DNA from: Campylobacterales bacterium
Lineage (GTDB): Bacteria > Campylobacterota > Campylobacteria > Campylobacterales > Sulfurimonadaceae
Direction: 5' to 3'
NCBI GenBank assembly: GCA_016938735.1
Contig: JAFGUB010000032.1
Span: 124,001-188,000 of the forward strand
DNA length: 64,000 bases
Numbering within the stretch: the stretch's first letter is position 1; each line of letters starts with the position of its first letter. This document shows positions 9,101 through 16,140 of this stretch, one piece after another. Both the position numbers and the translations under genes were made by a program. The notes beneath the pieces are model-generated. The model saw only the letters and a list, made by a program, of their open reading frames with translations. It did no database searches and was not told the origin of the DNA.

Positions 9101-12100
9101 CTAAGGACGATTTTGACTTGAGTTGGTGAAGGGGTTTGTGGAGGGTAGAGTAAGTAGTTCACAGAACCGTCGATAGCCGGTTCTGAAAATCTGTATTGGC
9201 TGTGTGAAAATTGTACGGAGACGCCACAATCTCCAAACCCTAGATTCTCTGCGCCCTCTTTGTTGTATTCAAACCAAAAGTTATTTCCCGATACATTGAT
9301 TTCACCTTCGGCAGTGATACCGCCATAGAAGCCTGTGTTGGAATTGGATGCAATGCTGACGTCTCCTTCGGCATAAATGAACATGCCCAACCACCCATTG
9401 CCGCCGCCTGTCGAAGAGATATGGACGTTTCCGCCAACGTAGACGAAGAGTGAAGCGGTGGTGTCGTTGACATTTGCGCCATTTCCAGCATAATTGAAGT
9501 TGTTCTTAATGAAAAAGCGAACATCTCCTTTAGGTTGAATAATGACGCCGTTTTTCTGAAAATTGAGCGAGTTGAAATAGTAATCACCGGCTTCAAAGGT
9601 CAGGATTTGGTTATTCGCAGAAATGGTGATGTCCCCCAGCACCATCACTTTTCTAGTGCTTCCACCGGAGTAGGTGTTGCTTGGATTGAAATGAATGCTT
9701 TGACCATTGGCATTAAAATTGATATGACCATACTCATAGTCTGTTAAAGCGGCTGGGTTATAACTTGTTGTGCTCGATGTAGTGATTGTGCTGTCAATAA
9801 ACGGATGTGCGTAGCGCTCGGTTGGTGGGGGTGTATAGTTGCAGTTGCCATTTGCTGTATTGTTGTCAGTGTCTGCACATAGTGTATTTTGCGCAGTATC
9901 TTCGTAGCAAACGGGTGGATTAGTGTGGCCCTGAGTAAATTCTCCATCAGGATAAGAAATGTAGCAGCTTTGGATAACGTTGTTTTTCATCATCGTGAGA
10001 TGCTCATAAGAGGTCAAAACACTTGGAAAGAGGCCACATTGTTCATCGAAAGGTGGCTCTTCCGGAATCGTGCTTTCGCAATCGCCCCATCCGCTGTTTT
10101 CAAAAGACTGATCGTAGGTAAATTGACCTTGACCTACGTTAATTGAAGTGGCGGCAGAGACAGCACCTTTGACGTAGGTGGGATTGCCTAGTGTGACGTC
10201 CCCTTCGGTGTAGATGGTGGCATTGATCGTGGTGCCACCTCCGCCGGTTGTGAGGCTACCGTTGATAAATAAGATGAAGTTGGCTGCAGGTAGAGATAGA
10301 TCATAGTTGCCTTTGTTGCCAATAGCGTTTATACCGGGGTTATTTCCTAGTGATAGACTATTGTTGATATAAAAATGAATGGTTTGATCAGCGTCGATGG
10401 CTCTAAGCGCGGAGACATCGCTGGTTCCCGGAATCGATAGACCTCCGGGATTGACAAAATACTCTCCGCTACTGATCCAGATAGTGCTGCTTGATGACTC
10501 GTTGAGTTGATTGGTGCGGAAGAGTATCCGTGCACCCGGTGTGTAGGGGTAGATTTTGAGCGTGACGGTTTGTTCAAGCGTGAGCGTACCTAGATCGATA
10601 TAGTCGGCATAAATAGTAATGAGTGAATTGCCGCTTCCGCTATTGCTAGACTCAAAAGTATTCATGTTGATATAGGGAGCCTTGAGTGTCACGGTCGAGC
10701 CGCGTCCTACTGTAAAGCTGTTCATCTTAATGGTCTGTGCGGCTTCGAGTGAAAGAGTGGTGCCGGAAGCAAGATTGAATGAGCCGATTTTGATGTTCTT
10801 GGCATTGGTATCGGTATGGATCGTGTTGTCGGCACCGTTGTTTTCTACACCAAGTGTACCTATCTCTAGAAGATATGGGCTGCTTCCTGTAAAGTTAAAT
10901 GTATTTCGTTGCGTCATTTTGAGCGAATTGATTTGCAGTTGATTGGTGATACTAAAGTTGGTGGTGGTGTTGGTATGCCAGCTTGTCGTAATGGCATCAT
11001 AGGCATAAGCGCTCAAGTTTGTCGTGCCATCAAGGGTAACGTCCTCACTCGCTGATGAGGGTGTGGCGGAGACAGACGCTATGGCAGGCGGATTATTGTA
11101 ATCAATGCTAAGGCTTGCTGCGGGATTGAGCGATGCATCGCAGTCTCCCTCTGCACCGCAGGTTTCAAACTGAGTCGTTACCCAGTCGGGAATATTCACG
11201 GCGCAAGTATTGAGGGTATTATCGGAGTTTTGCAAGATGATATTGCTGCTACCGTCAAGGAGCTGGCCTCCGTTGTTAAATGAAATGGTGCCTCCAGAAG
11301 GGCAAGCGCCGCGCGTTTGGAACATATCAGCAAAGCCGTCGCAAATCGGGTCGATAACAGGCGGTGTGACGCCGGGGCCTGTTTCATCCGGCGGTGGAGG
11401 CGGGGGTGTGACGCATGGTTCGAGCTTGGCTGTATAGTAGATGCCTGCTTTGTTATAGGTGGCATACAAAATTTCTGATGCGAATAGATTGAATTTAAAG
11501 GTTGAGTAAGTGAAAAATGAGTGACTTGCATCATCAATTGCAAGATTGGGAATATCAAACACTACACCTTGATCCATCATGCTCACAATGCTGCCAATGC
11601 TGATATCGCTTTGACTGTTACAGTTACCTGATGATCCGTCAACGCCACAGTTGCTGAACATACTAAAAGATAAGCCTGTCAAATCAACATAGGTATTGAC
11701 ATCGTTAAGCGGCTCTCCACTGATATTTTCAAGCGGGAGAGTAGTAGTACACGTAAAAGACATCATGCCAAACATGTCGCACATGCCAGATTGTAGTGGT
11801 GTGTTGTAGCAAAGATCGTCACTGCCTACGACGTAGTTTATATCATCGTTAATGATTGTACCGATTGCCGATGCAGTGCCTAGTGTTGCCCCGCTGGGGC
11901 TTGAGAGTGTAACAGTGAAGGTCTCATTGTTCTCATAAACTGTATCACCGCTAATGACAACATTGCGGGTTGCTGTAGTAGAGCCCGCACTGATCGTCAC
12001 TGTCTGATTGGTCTGCGCCGTATAGTCACTGCCTGCCGTAGCGGTACCGTTGGAGGTAGAAAATAGAACTGTCGTATCCGTAGTGGAAACGGCGCTTTGA

Positions 12101-12666
12101 GTGATGGTGAAGGTAAGATTTTTGGTTCCGCTGTCACCCTCGGTAGTGCTTGCAGAGGCAATCGAGAGAGACGGAACAACCGCGTCAGGAGTGAATGTCA
12201 TTGCTAAGTTATAGCTTCTGATTTGATTTCTTTGCACCCTGATGAATACAGTTTGTGTTGAGCTCACTGAAAAATCGCCCTCATAGTTAGTTTGACCACT
12301 ACCAATTTCATCACTACCACACGTTGAGGTGCTCACAAATAGTCTGATTGACCCGCCTGTTGTTGTGAAATGAAGATGCAAATTGCCTGTAATTCCGGGA
12401 GTGAAATAGTAATAGTCTGCAACATGCGAATCATATGTAGTTCCAGACTCCGTATGAGAAGTTGCAGTAGAAATGCCATGCAGTTCTGAAATTAGTTCTT
12501 GTTCTGTACAACCATTATTTGGCTCGGTATCCCCCCAGCTCGAAACGGCAAATAGCATCACCATAGCAAAAATAGCTATAAAGCGTGTGATTGTCAACGA
12601 GAAAAATGGGGACAGGCTACATTGTTTCATCGTTTTTTCCTTTAGATGTAAGGTGACTGGATTCAT
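6127..12666 (-). CDS. Giant MshQ-like surface adhesin (Calx-beta, lectin-like and DUF6701-type regions)
   Basis: About 2179 residues, exported by an N-terminal signal sequence (hydrophobic FIAIFAMVMLFAVSSWG). Regions in order: a PPC-like beta-sandwich after the signal; a Calx-beta domain (ASTTEGDSGTKNLTF to TIINDD); a Pro run (PPPPPP) linker; two beta-helix/PilX-like blocks with repeated polar strands (near 600-850 and 950-1150); a second Calx-beta-like domain; an L-type lectin-like domain (CFADDFNSALDSKW to DELSVYGVC, with GGDGADGIVMVLYD); and a C-terminal MshQ/DUF6701-type region (SDPFAIRPKDF). This architecture belongs to MSHA-type pilus-associated adhesins. The start at 12666 has a canonical AAGGAGGAC ribosome site; 12630 (MKQCSLSPFF, AAAGGA site) is a second initiator. 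The gene overlaps the downstream prepilin and has no TTACATGTAA, unlike the flanks. Confidence 0.75.
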   Translation of the reverse strand: MNPVTLHLKEKTMKQCSLSPFFSLTITRFIAIFAMVMLFAVSSWGDTEPNNGCTEQELISELHGISTATSHTESGTTYDSHVADYYYFTPGITGNLHLHFTTTGGSIRLFVSTSTCGSDEIGSGQTNYEGDFSVSSTQTVFIRVQRNQIRSYNLAMTFTPDAVVPSLSIASASTTEGDSGTKNLTFTITQSAVSTTDTTVLFSTSNGTATAGSDYTAQTNQTVTISAGSTTATRNVVISGDTVYENNETFTVTLSSPSGATLGTASAIGTIINDDINYVVGSDDLCYNTPLQSGMCDMFGMMSFTCTTTLPLENISGEPLNDVNTYVDLTGLSFSMFSNCGVDGSSGNCNSQSDISIGSIVSMMDQGVVFDIPNLAIDDASHSFFTYSTFKFNLFASEILYATYNKAGIYYTAKLEPCVTPPPPPPDETGPGVTPPVIDPICDGFADMFQTRGACPSGGTISFNNGGQLLDGSSNIILQNSDNTLNTCAVNIPDWVTTQFETCGAEGDCDASLNPAASLSIDYNNPPAIASVSATPSSASEDVTLDGTTNLSAYAYDAITTSWHTNTTTNFSITNQLQINSLKMTQRNTFNFTGSSPYLLEIGTLGVENNGADNTIHTDTNAKNIKIGSFNLASGTTLSLEAAQTIKMNSFTVGRGSTVTLKAPYINMNTFESSNSGSGNSLITIYADYIDLGTLTLEQTVTLKIYPYTPGARILFRTNQLNESSSSTIWISSGEYFVNPGGLSIPGTSDVSALRAIDADQTIHFYINNSLSLGNNPGINAIGNKGNYDLSLPAANFILFINGSLTTGGGGTTINATIYTEGDVTLGNPTYVKGAVSAATSINVGQGQFTYDQSFENSGWGDCESTIPEEPPFDEQCGLFPSVLTSYEHLTMMKNNVIQSCYISYPDGEFTQGHTNPPVCYEDTAQNTLCADTDNNTANGNCNYTPPPTERYAHPFIDSTITTSSTTSYNPAALTDYEYGHINFNANGQSIHFNPSNTYSGGSTRKVMVLGDITISANNQILTFEAGDYYFNSLNFQKNGVIIQPKGDVRFFIKNNFNYAGNGANVNDTTASLFVYVGGNVHISSTGGGNGWLGMFIYAEGDVSIASNSNTGFYGGITAEGEINVSGNNFWFEYNKEGAENLGFGDCGVSVQFSHSQYRFSEPAIDGSVNYLLYPPQTPSPTQVKIVLSAPSDVNVSVTYVITQGTGMFGALADDDYFIITDMTGPTICTSTTCTYTVTFQPGETEKVITVGIQRDDLIELDETFHAELINPTPTDEIFLGSIVNAELIINGQDETDVPLCFADDFNSALDSKWRTLFSSGGFNPAIFDNRLRLTDRMNNLATAVTKDYEFIAQHNMIIVEFEQYAYGGCQSGQTSTTGGGLGGDGADGIVMVLYDSDVGASPEPGAYGGSMGYAQRHSRQGFEGGWLGLGIDEYGNFINPTEGRSGGLGFIPNNVTIRGSSDDLNGGNRYSGYRYLGSNTSLPHDVATKSRTVGAYPGDKYRLKIDARNPSALYVSLEQDAGSGYQTIIPTFDAKAVGNNQAPSPDYVRLAFTSGTGGGCNNHEIDELSVYGVCRPYAPTANGTYRVTELTEASATTWQEKWDNNDLTTRVAPIVNKRYCVVAGDETTTPISQLTLDKTVNIELWTGGSYNSIIESNTTLLHTNGWHCFDFNRSSAEQNVTFAIRDSYDPSILSLSDPFAIRPKDFVISTPGFDITKLPAGSIPIEVNATSSTSNSGVTGYGNNFPDPAVVDRNATYRIDLTTANDPACNVNDSGAIDTSFINGTDTPTMTYNNVGDLNVTYFDSNWTAIDQNLLFPDCQMNSTATNGLGVVKISGSIIKSLNGCNIFGSQMMTFVPDDFSIINVVINDASNDNNFTYLSNVAQEMGAEINVSVDAISNTGAVLTNYTALCFAKNGNLFITHSGDPHGVNPPNWLIAYDATNDRNYTNQAPISPNKFDFNESAFNNGSAALSVKINFDRNVSTPINPFRFNINDINFSDASGVDGNLTVDENLTYYYSRIHAPRYRFQGSEGNATLYYEVYCDNDGNRTLLQQITPNEILSVDSVNWYRNNLHDTNQREGNVSGLQPRNLIYFNQNQFANMGATSRGSFTINAAARFPYKTTVNINASNWLIYNRFDPAATMNRFDIEFSSSGVRGGEGKAGRTDQDAITNTNRRILW

Positions 12667-12680
12667 TTTGTCCTCCTTGG
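12605..12680 (-). repeat. Leader repeat copy A (adhesin start region)
   Basis: On the minus strand this copy runs from the AAGGAGG site through ATG-AAT-CC, a TTAGATGTAA variant of the genome palindrome, AAAGGAAAAAACG, ATGAAACAA and GTAG-CCTGTCCCC-ATTT. It encodes MNPVTLHLKEKTMKQ and SLSPF in frame with the adhesin. Copies B (13266-13355) and C (13911-13984) repeat the same order of elements. Confidence 0.85.
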
Positions 12681-12691
12681 GAGTAGGTCTT

Positions 12692-12979
12692 TCATCGGAT
12701 TTCCCATTCATTTTCGCTAAAAATACCGAGTATCTCTATTCTCTCTTTGGCACTATTCACACGATAAGGGATCACATACCCCTCGTATATCAGCTCTCTG
12801 ATATCCGTATCGCCAAACTTTTGAGACTGTCGGCATTTGTAGGGGAAATGAGGTAAATCGTTGATTTTTGCTTCCAATTTTTTTGCGAAATTCAAAGCAT
12901 TTCCGGGGCTATCTTTGCCGATAAAATCAACTATGGCATTTAACTCGATTTCGTACCTTGAAGATGAAACTATATACAC
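12692..12979 (-). CDS. RelE/ParE-family toxin
   Basis: A 95-residue protein with the RelE/ParE fold pattern: YIVSSSRYEIELNAIVDFI (alpha hairpin), then RELIYEGYVIPYRV and ERIEILGIF (beta core). ParE-type toxins act on gyrase and RelE-type toxins cleave mRNA on the ribosome; the sequence alone does not say which applies. Its 5' end overlaps the upstream antitoxin gene by 10 bases, the usual coupled arrangement. It lies between leader repeats A and B, just upstream of the adhesin. Confidence 0.8.
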   Translation of the reverse strand: MYIVSSSRYEIELNAIVDFIGKDSPGNALNFAKKLEAKINDLPHFPYKCRQSQKFGDTDIRELIYEGYVIPYRVNSAKERIEILGIFSENEWEIR

Positions 12980-13224
12980 TTTGGTTCCAATTTTGCATAG
13001 ATCCTGTGCATTATCTCAGCGTGCGGTATGAGCTCTACGGCTCCATCATCGATCTCTTGGATTCGCTTTTTTAGCTCTTGCGCCATGGGATCATTTGCCA
13101 AGTTAACCCTATGATTGTTATTGATCTCGTATGACTCTACCGTCACGACCTCTTTAAGCTGTTCCAAAAACCACATTAGTTTATCGACTGCTGAGTTTTC
13201 AACTTCTAATACTATTTTACGCAT
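12970..13224 (-). CDS. Antitoxin partner of the RelE/ParE toxin
   Basis: An 84-residue acidic protein starting MRKIVLEVENSAVDKLMWFL. The first 35 residues match the pattern of the second antitoxin (13618-13857: MKTVVLEIEDSKFEQFMTVL), so the two modules share an antitoxin family although their toxins differ. A small open frame that starts in leader repeat B (13343) overlaps this start codon and could couple its translation. The C-terminal half is probably the toxin-binding, disordered part. Confidence 0.75.
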   Translation of the reverse strand: MRKIVLEVENSAVDKLMWFLEQLKEVVTVESYEINNNHRVNLANDPMAQELKKRIQEIDDGAVELIPHAEIMHRIYAKLEPKCI

Positions 13225-13265
13225 CTAATTTTCCTTTGACAATAAACAAAGTAAAGAAAATGAAT

Positions 13266-13355
13266 AAATGGGGACAGAATAAATGGGGACAGGCTACTTT
13301 GTTTCATCGTTTTTTCCTTTACATGCAAGGCATACGGATTCATTTTATACTCCTT
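13266..13355 (-). repeat. Leader repeat copy B with doubled GGGGACAG element
   Basis: Same order as copy A: ATG at 13343, a TTACATGCAA variant (13320-13329), AAAGGAAAAAACG, and ATGAAACAAAG at 13307. The AAATGGGGACAG element is present twice (13266-13277 and 13281-13292). On the minus strand it opens a frame of about 43 residues (MNPYALHVKEKTMKQSSLSP...) that runs into the antitoxin start. Confidence 0.8.
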
Positions 13356-13361
13356 AAACGG

Positions 13362-13631
13362 TTAATACACATCATCATGCGATCCGATATCAACAAGCAC
13401 AATCCGCTCATTGATAATCATCAAAATCAAAATAATACGATATTCATACGTCAAACGAACCGCGTGAAACTTCTCTAAATTGCCTTGAAGTTTGTGCAAT
13501 TTGAGTGAAGGCTCAAACGGGTCGTTTTCAAGCTTTTTCAAAACAACTGCATACTTATCGAGTAGCTCCGGATGTTTTTTAAAAAACTTTATCTCTCTTT
13601 TTAGATAGCTTTTTTCTCTATCTAATTGCAT
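13362..13631 (-). CDS. RelE/YafQ-like mRNA interferase toxin
   Basis: An 89-residue protein with HKLQGNLEKFHAVRL, EYRIILILM and a C-terminal DIGSHDDVY, typical of RelE/StbE or YafQ-type ribosome-dependent endoribonucleases. The C-terminal GSHD(D/E)VY segment carries the usual His. It overlaps its antitoxin gene by 14 bases. It lies between leader repeats B and C. Confidence 0.8.
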   Translation of the reverse strand: MQLDREKSYLKREIKFFKKHPELLDKYAVVLKKLENDPFEPSLKLHKLQGNLEKFHAVRLTYEYRIILILMIINERIVLVDIGSHDDVY

Positions 13632-13857
13632 TTTTCAACTCCGAAAGATGTGCATCAATATCACCAATGGGTTCAAAACTAGAAAAATCTCCCTGATTGA
13701 CTCTCTCCAAAACCTCCAAACAGTATTTTTCATCGATTTTAAACTCATCATCTTTTTCTATTTTGAGCTGAGCAATTAAATCACTCTTGAGCGAATCCAG
13801 CACCGTCATAAACTGCTCAAACTTGCTATCTTCGATTTCTAACACGACTGTTTTCAT
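13618..13857 (-). CDS. Antitoxin partner of the YafQ/RelE-like toxin
   Basis: A 79-residue protein, MKTVVLEIEDSKFEQFMTVL at the N terminus, similar to the antitoxin of the neighbouring module. It has an AAGGGG ribosome site before the ATG. The toxin gene starts within its 3' end. The shared antitoxin type and shared flanking repeats suggest that the two modules arose by duplication or successive insertion at one site. Confidence 0.75.
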   Translation of the reverse strand: MKTVVLEIEDSKFEQFMTVLDSLKSDLIAQLKIEKDDEFKIDEKYCLEVLERVNQGDFSSFEPIGDIDAHLSELKNAIR

Positions 13858-13910
13858 CTTATCCCCTTCCTATAATTCGTTTACCCTATGCATCACCCAA
13901 TAAACTGAAT

Positions 13911-13984
13911 AAATGGAGACAGGCTACTTTGTTTCATCGTTCGTCCTTTACAAGTAAGACGTATGGACACATCTTCGAACCTCC
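13911..13984 (-). repeat. Leader repeat copy C
   Basis: The most diverged copy: ATG at 13972 followed by TGTCCATACGTC, the variant TTACAAGTAA (13949-13958), AAAGGACGAACG, ATGAAACAAAG (ATG at 13937) and AAATGGAGACAGGCTAC (13911-13927). Its two small frames stop after 12 and 14 codons, so this copy is a relic. Spacing between the ATGAAACAA starts is 677 bp (A to B) and 630 bp (B to C), each interval holding one toxin-antitoxin pair. Confidence 0.75.
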
Positions 13985-13990
13985 ATTCGC

Positions 13991-14009
13991 TTGGTTTATG
14001 ATAAACCAA
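13991..14009. promoter_or_regulatory. Perfect 9-bp dyad upstream of the toxin-antitoxin/adhesin cluster
   Basis: TTGGTTTAT-G-ATAAACCAA, a perfect inverted repeat with a one-base centre, lies in the gap between proC and the antitoxin gene. A dyad this tight suits a dimeric repressor operator, possibly an antitoxin site, better than an RNA hairpin. No -10 box was identified with confidence beside it. Confidence 0.4.
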
Positions 14010-14135
14010 CTCTATATTCAAATCACCTAAATATCATTTTTCTTTATCATCTATTGGCAGACTAGCACTTTTTGCGTAAACGGTTCGTTAAATCCGTTGC
14101 TGGGTGTGGATCGTCATTACCATAGCGGGCGGCCT

Positions 14136-14888
14136 CTAAGCGAGGGTGCGCTTGTACGCCGCTTCGATCGCTGCGATACAGGCCGCTCGGGTTCCGTGGG
14201 CTTCAAGCGCGCTGTATCCTTGCGCCGTGGTGCCGCCGGGGCTCATTACACCGTCTTTGATCAGGGCGGGGTGTTCGTGTTGGATGAGGGCGCCAAAACC
14301 TTCAAACAACCCGCGCATCAGTGTCATGGCATCGGCACGCTTGAGCCCCTGTTTGACGGCGCCGTCGCTAAGCGCTTCGGCAATCAGGGCCAGATACGCC
14401 GGGCCGCTGCCTGAGAGCGCTGTGGCGATATCGAGCTCTTTTTCGCTCTCTACCCAAAGCGTGGCCCCGATAGCGCCGAAGAGCTCAAGCGCCTCCTCTT
14501 TACTTGTAGCGTTCCCCGTCAGCGTGGTCATCGATTTAAAGAGGCTTGCGGCGAGATTGGGCATGGCGCGGATGTAGTTTTGGGCATCTATGGCACTGAG
14601 GGTTTGAAGGGAGGTGCCGGCAAGGATTGAGTATAGGGTTTGCGCCTGACCGCTTACCGCAGAAGCGACGGTTTGGACGTTGGCGGGTTTGACGCACAGC
14701 AGTACAGTTTTGCCTGAGAGGTCGCAATCTTGAAGTGCTTGCTTCTTACATGTAACGCCCAAAGCCGCTTCGAAGGCATCAAGTTTGTCCGGGCTACGAC
14801 CTGCGACTTCGATGTGGTATCGGCCCTTAAGCCCTTGTGCCAGAGCAAGCGCCATCGCACCGTTGCCTATAAAGGTAAGTGTCCGCAT
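14136..14888 (-). CDS. proC: Pyrroline-5-carboxylate reductase
   Basis: Catalyses the last step of proline synthesis, NAD(P)H-dependent reduction of pyrroline-5-carboxylate. The 250-residue product has a Rossmann motif (FIGNGAMALALAQGL, near residue 6) and the C-terminal helical dimerisation domain with LSGSGPAYL and the signature VMSPGGTTAQGYSALE. It follows fliW by two bases. A TTACATGTAA copy sits in frame at 14746-14755 and is read as Val-Thr-Cys-Lys. Confidence 0.93.
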   Translation of the reverse strand: MRTLTFIGNGAMALALAQGLKGRYHIEVAGRSPDKLDAFEAALGVTCKKQALQDCDLSGKTVLLCVKPANVQTVASAVSGQAQTLYSILAGTSLQTLSAIDAQNYIRAMPNLAASLFKSMTTLTGNATSKEEALELFGAIGATLWVESEKELDIATALSGSGPAYLALIAEALSDGAVKQGLKRADAMTLMRGLFEGFGALIQHEHPALIKDGVMSPGGTTAQGYSALEAHGTRAACIAAIEAAYKRTLA

Positions 14889-14890
14889 GA

Positions 14891-15277
14891 TCAGGCCTCC
14901 TTGGTGAAGAATGAGTCGATGGGCTCGATCACGCCGTATTCCGGATGGTCGTTGATGATATGCTGGGCCATGCAGTGGGTATCGGTGTTGAAGATCAGCG
15001 GTGCGGCGAAATTGACGGTCGATTTCTCGATCGGGCTTTGGATCATGACAATATTATAGACGAGCAGGTTTGATTGATCGTCAATCCCCAGTTTCTCTTG
15101 AAGTACGGCGGGGATGTCAAAGGCATAGGAACGAAGCACAAAGGGGTTGATGAGGGTAAAAGAGGGTTCTAGCGTTTCGGGCGATTGGAGGCGCATAAAG
15201 ATGTCATCAATCTTCATCAGCTCTAGTTGCGTAATTGATTCGAATCCCAGTATCGGGGCTTTGACGTGAAATACCAT
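14891..15277 (-). CDS. fliW: Flagellar assembly factor FliW
   Basis: A 128-residue protein with the FliW pattern (ILGFESITQLELMKIDD, FTLINPFVLRSYAFDIP, LVYNIVMIQSPIEKSTVNFAAPLIFN). FliW binds flagellin or antagonises CsrA to couple flagellin supply with filament assembly. The upstream TAGAAT box at 15307-15312 (minus) and a TTACATGTAA at 15287-15296 in the short leader make up its control region. Confidence 0.92.
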   Translation of the reverse strand: MVFHVKAPILGFESITQLELMKIDDIFMRLQSPETLEPSFTLINPFVLRSYAFDIPAVLQEKLGIDDQSNLLVYNIVMIQSPIEKSTVNFAAPLIFNTDTHCMAQHIINDHPEYGVIEPIDSFFTKEA

Positions 15278-15306
15278 AGCGCTCTCTTACATGTAAAGTT
15301 GTGCCT

Positions 15307-15312
15307 ATTCTA
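15307..15312 (-). promoter_or_regulatory. -10 box for fliW-proC
   Basis: Minus-strand TATGCTAGAAT gives TAGAAT with an extended TGC. It diverges from the bamD box 33 bases away. The predicted transcript start falls next to the TTACATGTAA copy. Confidence 0.5.
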
Positions 15313-15339
15313 GCATAACAACATTTAAAGTGATTTTGC

Positions 15340-15345
15340 TAGAAT
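15340..15345 (+). promoter_or_regulatory. -10 box for bamD-lon
   Basis: TTTTGCTAGAAT gives an extended -10 box (TAGAAT) 28 bases upstream of the bamD ATG. Confidence 0.5.
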
Positions 15346-15372
15346 ACCCCTTTTTGAAATGGATCAAATCGC

Positions 15373-16119
15373 ATGAAACAGATAATTTTTGCCTCGGTTG
15401 TACTGCTTGTGTTGCTCGGCGGATGTGCCAAAGAGATCGAGGAGTATAACAAACCCGCTGCTTACTGGTACGAGAAGTTGATCGAAGCGGTCTCGCAAGG
15501 TAGCCTTGAGCGGGCCGACGGGTACTACAGCTCGCTGCAAAGTGAACATATCGGCTCCCCTTTGCTCAAAGAGGCCACCTTCATTTTGGCGCAGGCGCAC
15601 ATGATGCAAGGGGAATATCTGCTTGGCGATCATTTTCTCAGCGAATATATCAGACGCTTTGCGACCCCTTCAGAGCGGGAGTTCGCGGAGTACTTGAAGA
15701 TCAAGGCAAAGTATTTGGCCCTGCCCAATCCCAGACGCGACCAAGGCTTGATCGACGAGGCGATAGAGAGTGCGGATGCATTCAAGCGTAACTACCCCTA
15801 CTCGGCCTTCATGCCCTCGGTTGATACGATGCTTACAAGTTTGGTACTCGCACGCGTCTCGCTCAATGAGTCTATTGCCATGCTGTATGATCGGCTCGAT
15901 AAGCCTAAAGCAGCTGTTTTTTATCGGGGTATTGCGCGCGAGAATTGGATCAATTGGGAAGAGGTCGAGAAAGCCGATGTGCCCTTTTATCGCTTGCCGT
16001 TTGAGGGGGACGGAGATGCAAGCTGGTATGCATTTTTGATCCCCGACACTCAAAGCGTCGTATCACGTAATTCGCTGCGGGATGACGAAAACGAATCGAC
16101 AGCACCTTTGACCAGATAG
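15373..16119 (+). CDS. bamD: Outer membrane assembly lipoprotein BamD
   Basis: A 248-residue lipoprotein: signal peptide and lipobox LLGGC with acylated Cys at residue 18, followed by helical TPR-like repeats (AAYWYEKLIEAV, FILAQAHMMQGEYLLGDHFLSEYIRRF). BamD is the essential partner of BamA in beta-barrel insertion. Lon follows 21 bases downstream and is probably co-transcribed. Confidence 0.9.
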   Translation: MKQIIFASVVLLVLLGGCAKEIEEYNKPAAYWYEKLIEAVSQGSLERADGYYSSLQSEHIGSPLLKEATFILAQAHMMQGEYLLGDHFLSEYIRRFATPSEREFAEYLKIKAKYLALPNPRRDQGLIDEAIESADAFKRNYPYSAFMPSVDTMLTSLVLARVSLNESIAMLYDRLDKPKAAVFYRGIARENWINWEEVEKADVPFYRLPFEGDGDASWYAFLIPDTQSVVSRNSLRDDENESTAPLTR

Positions 16120-16140
16120 TTTTCTACACTTAGGAGTCTT

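Noticed and set aside
12605-13984. Integron cassette array for the toxin-antitoxin modules
   Set aside because: The repeats have no attC-type core sites or paired imperfect arms, encode part of the adhesin N terminus, and no integron integrase is near.
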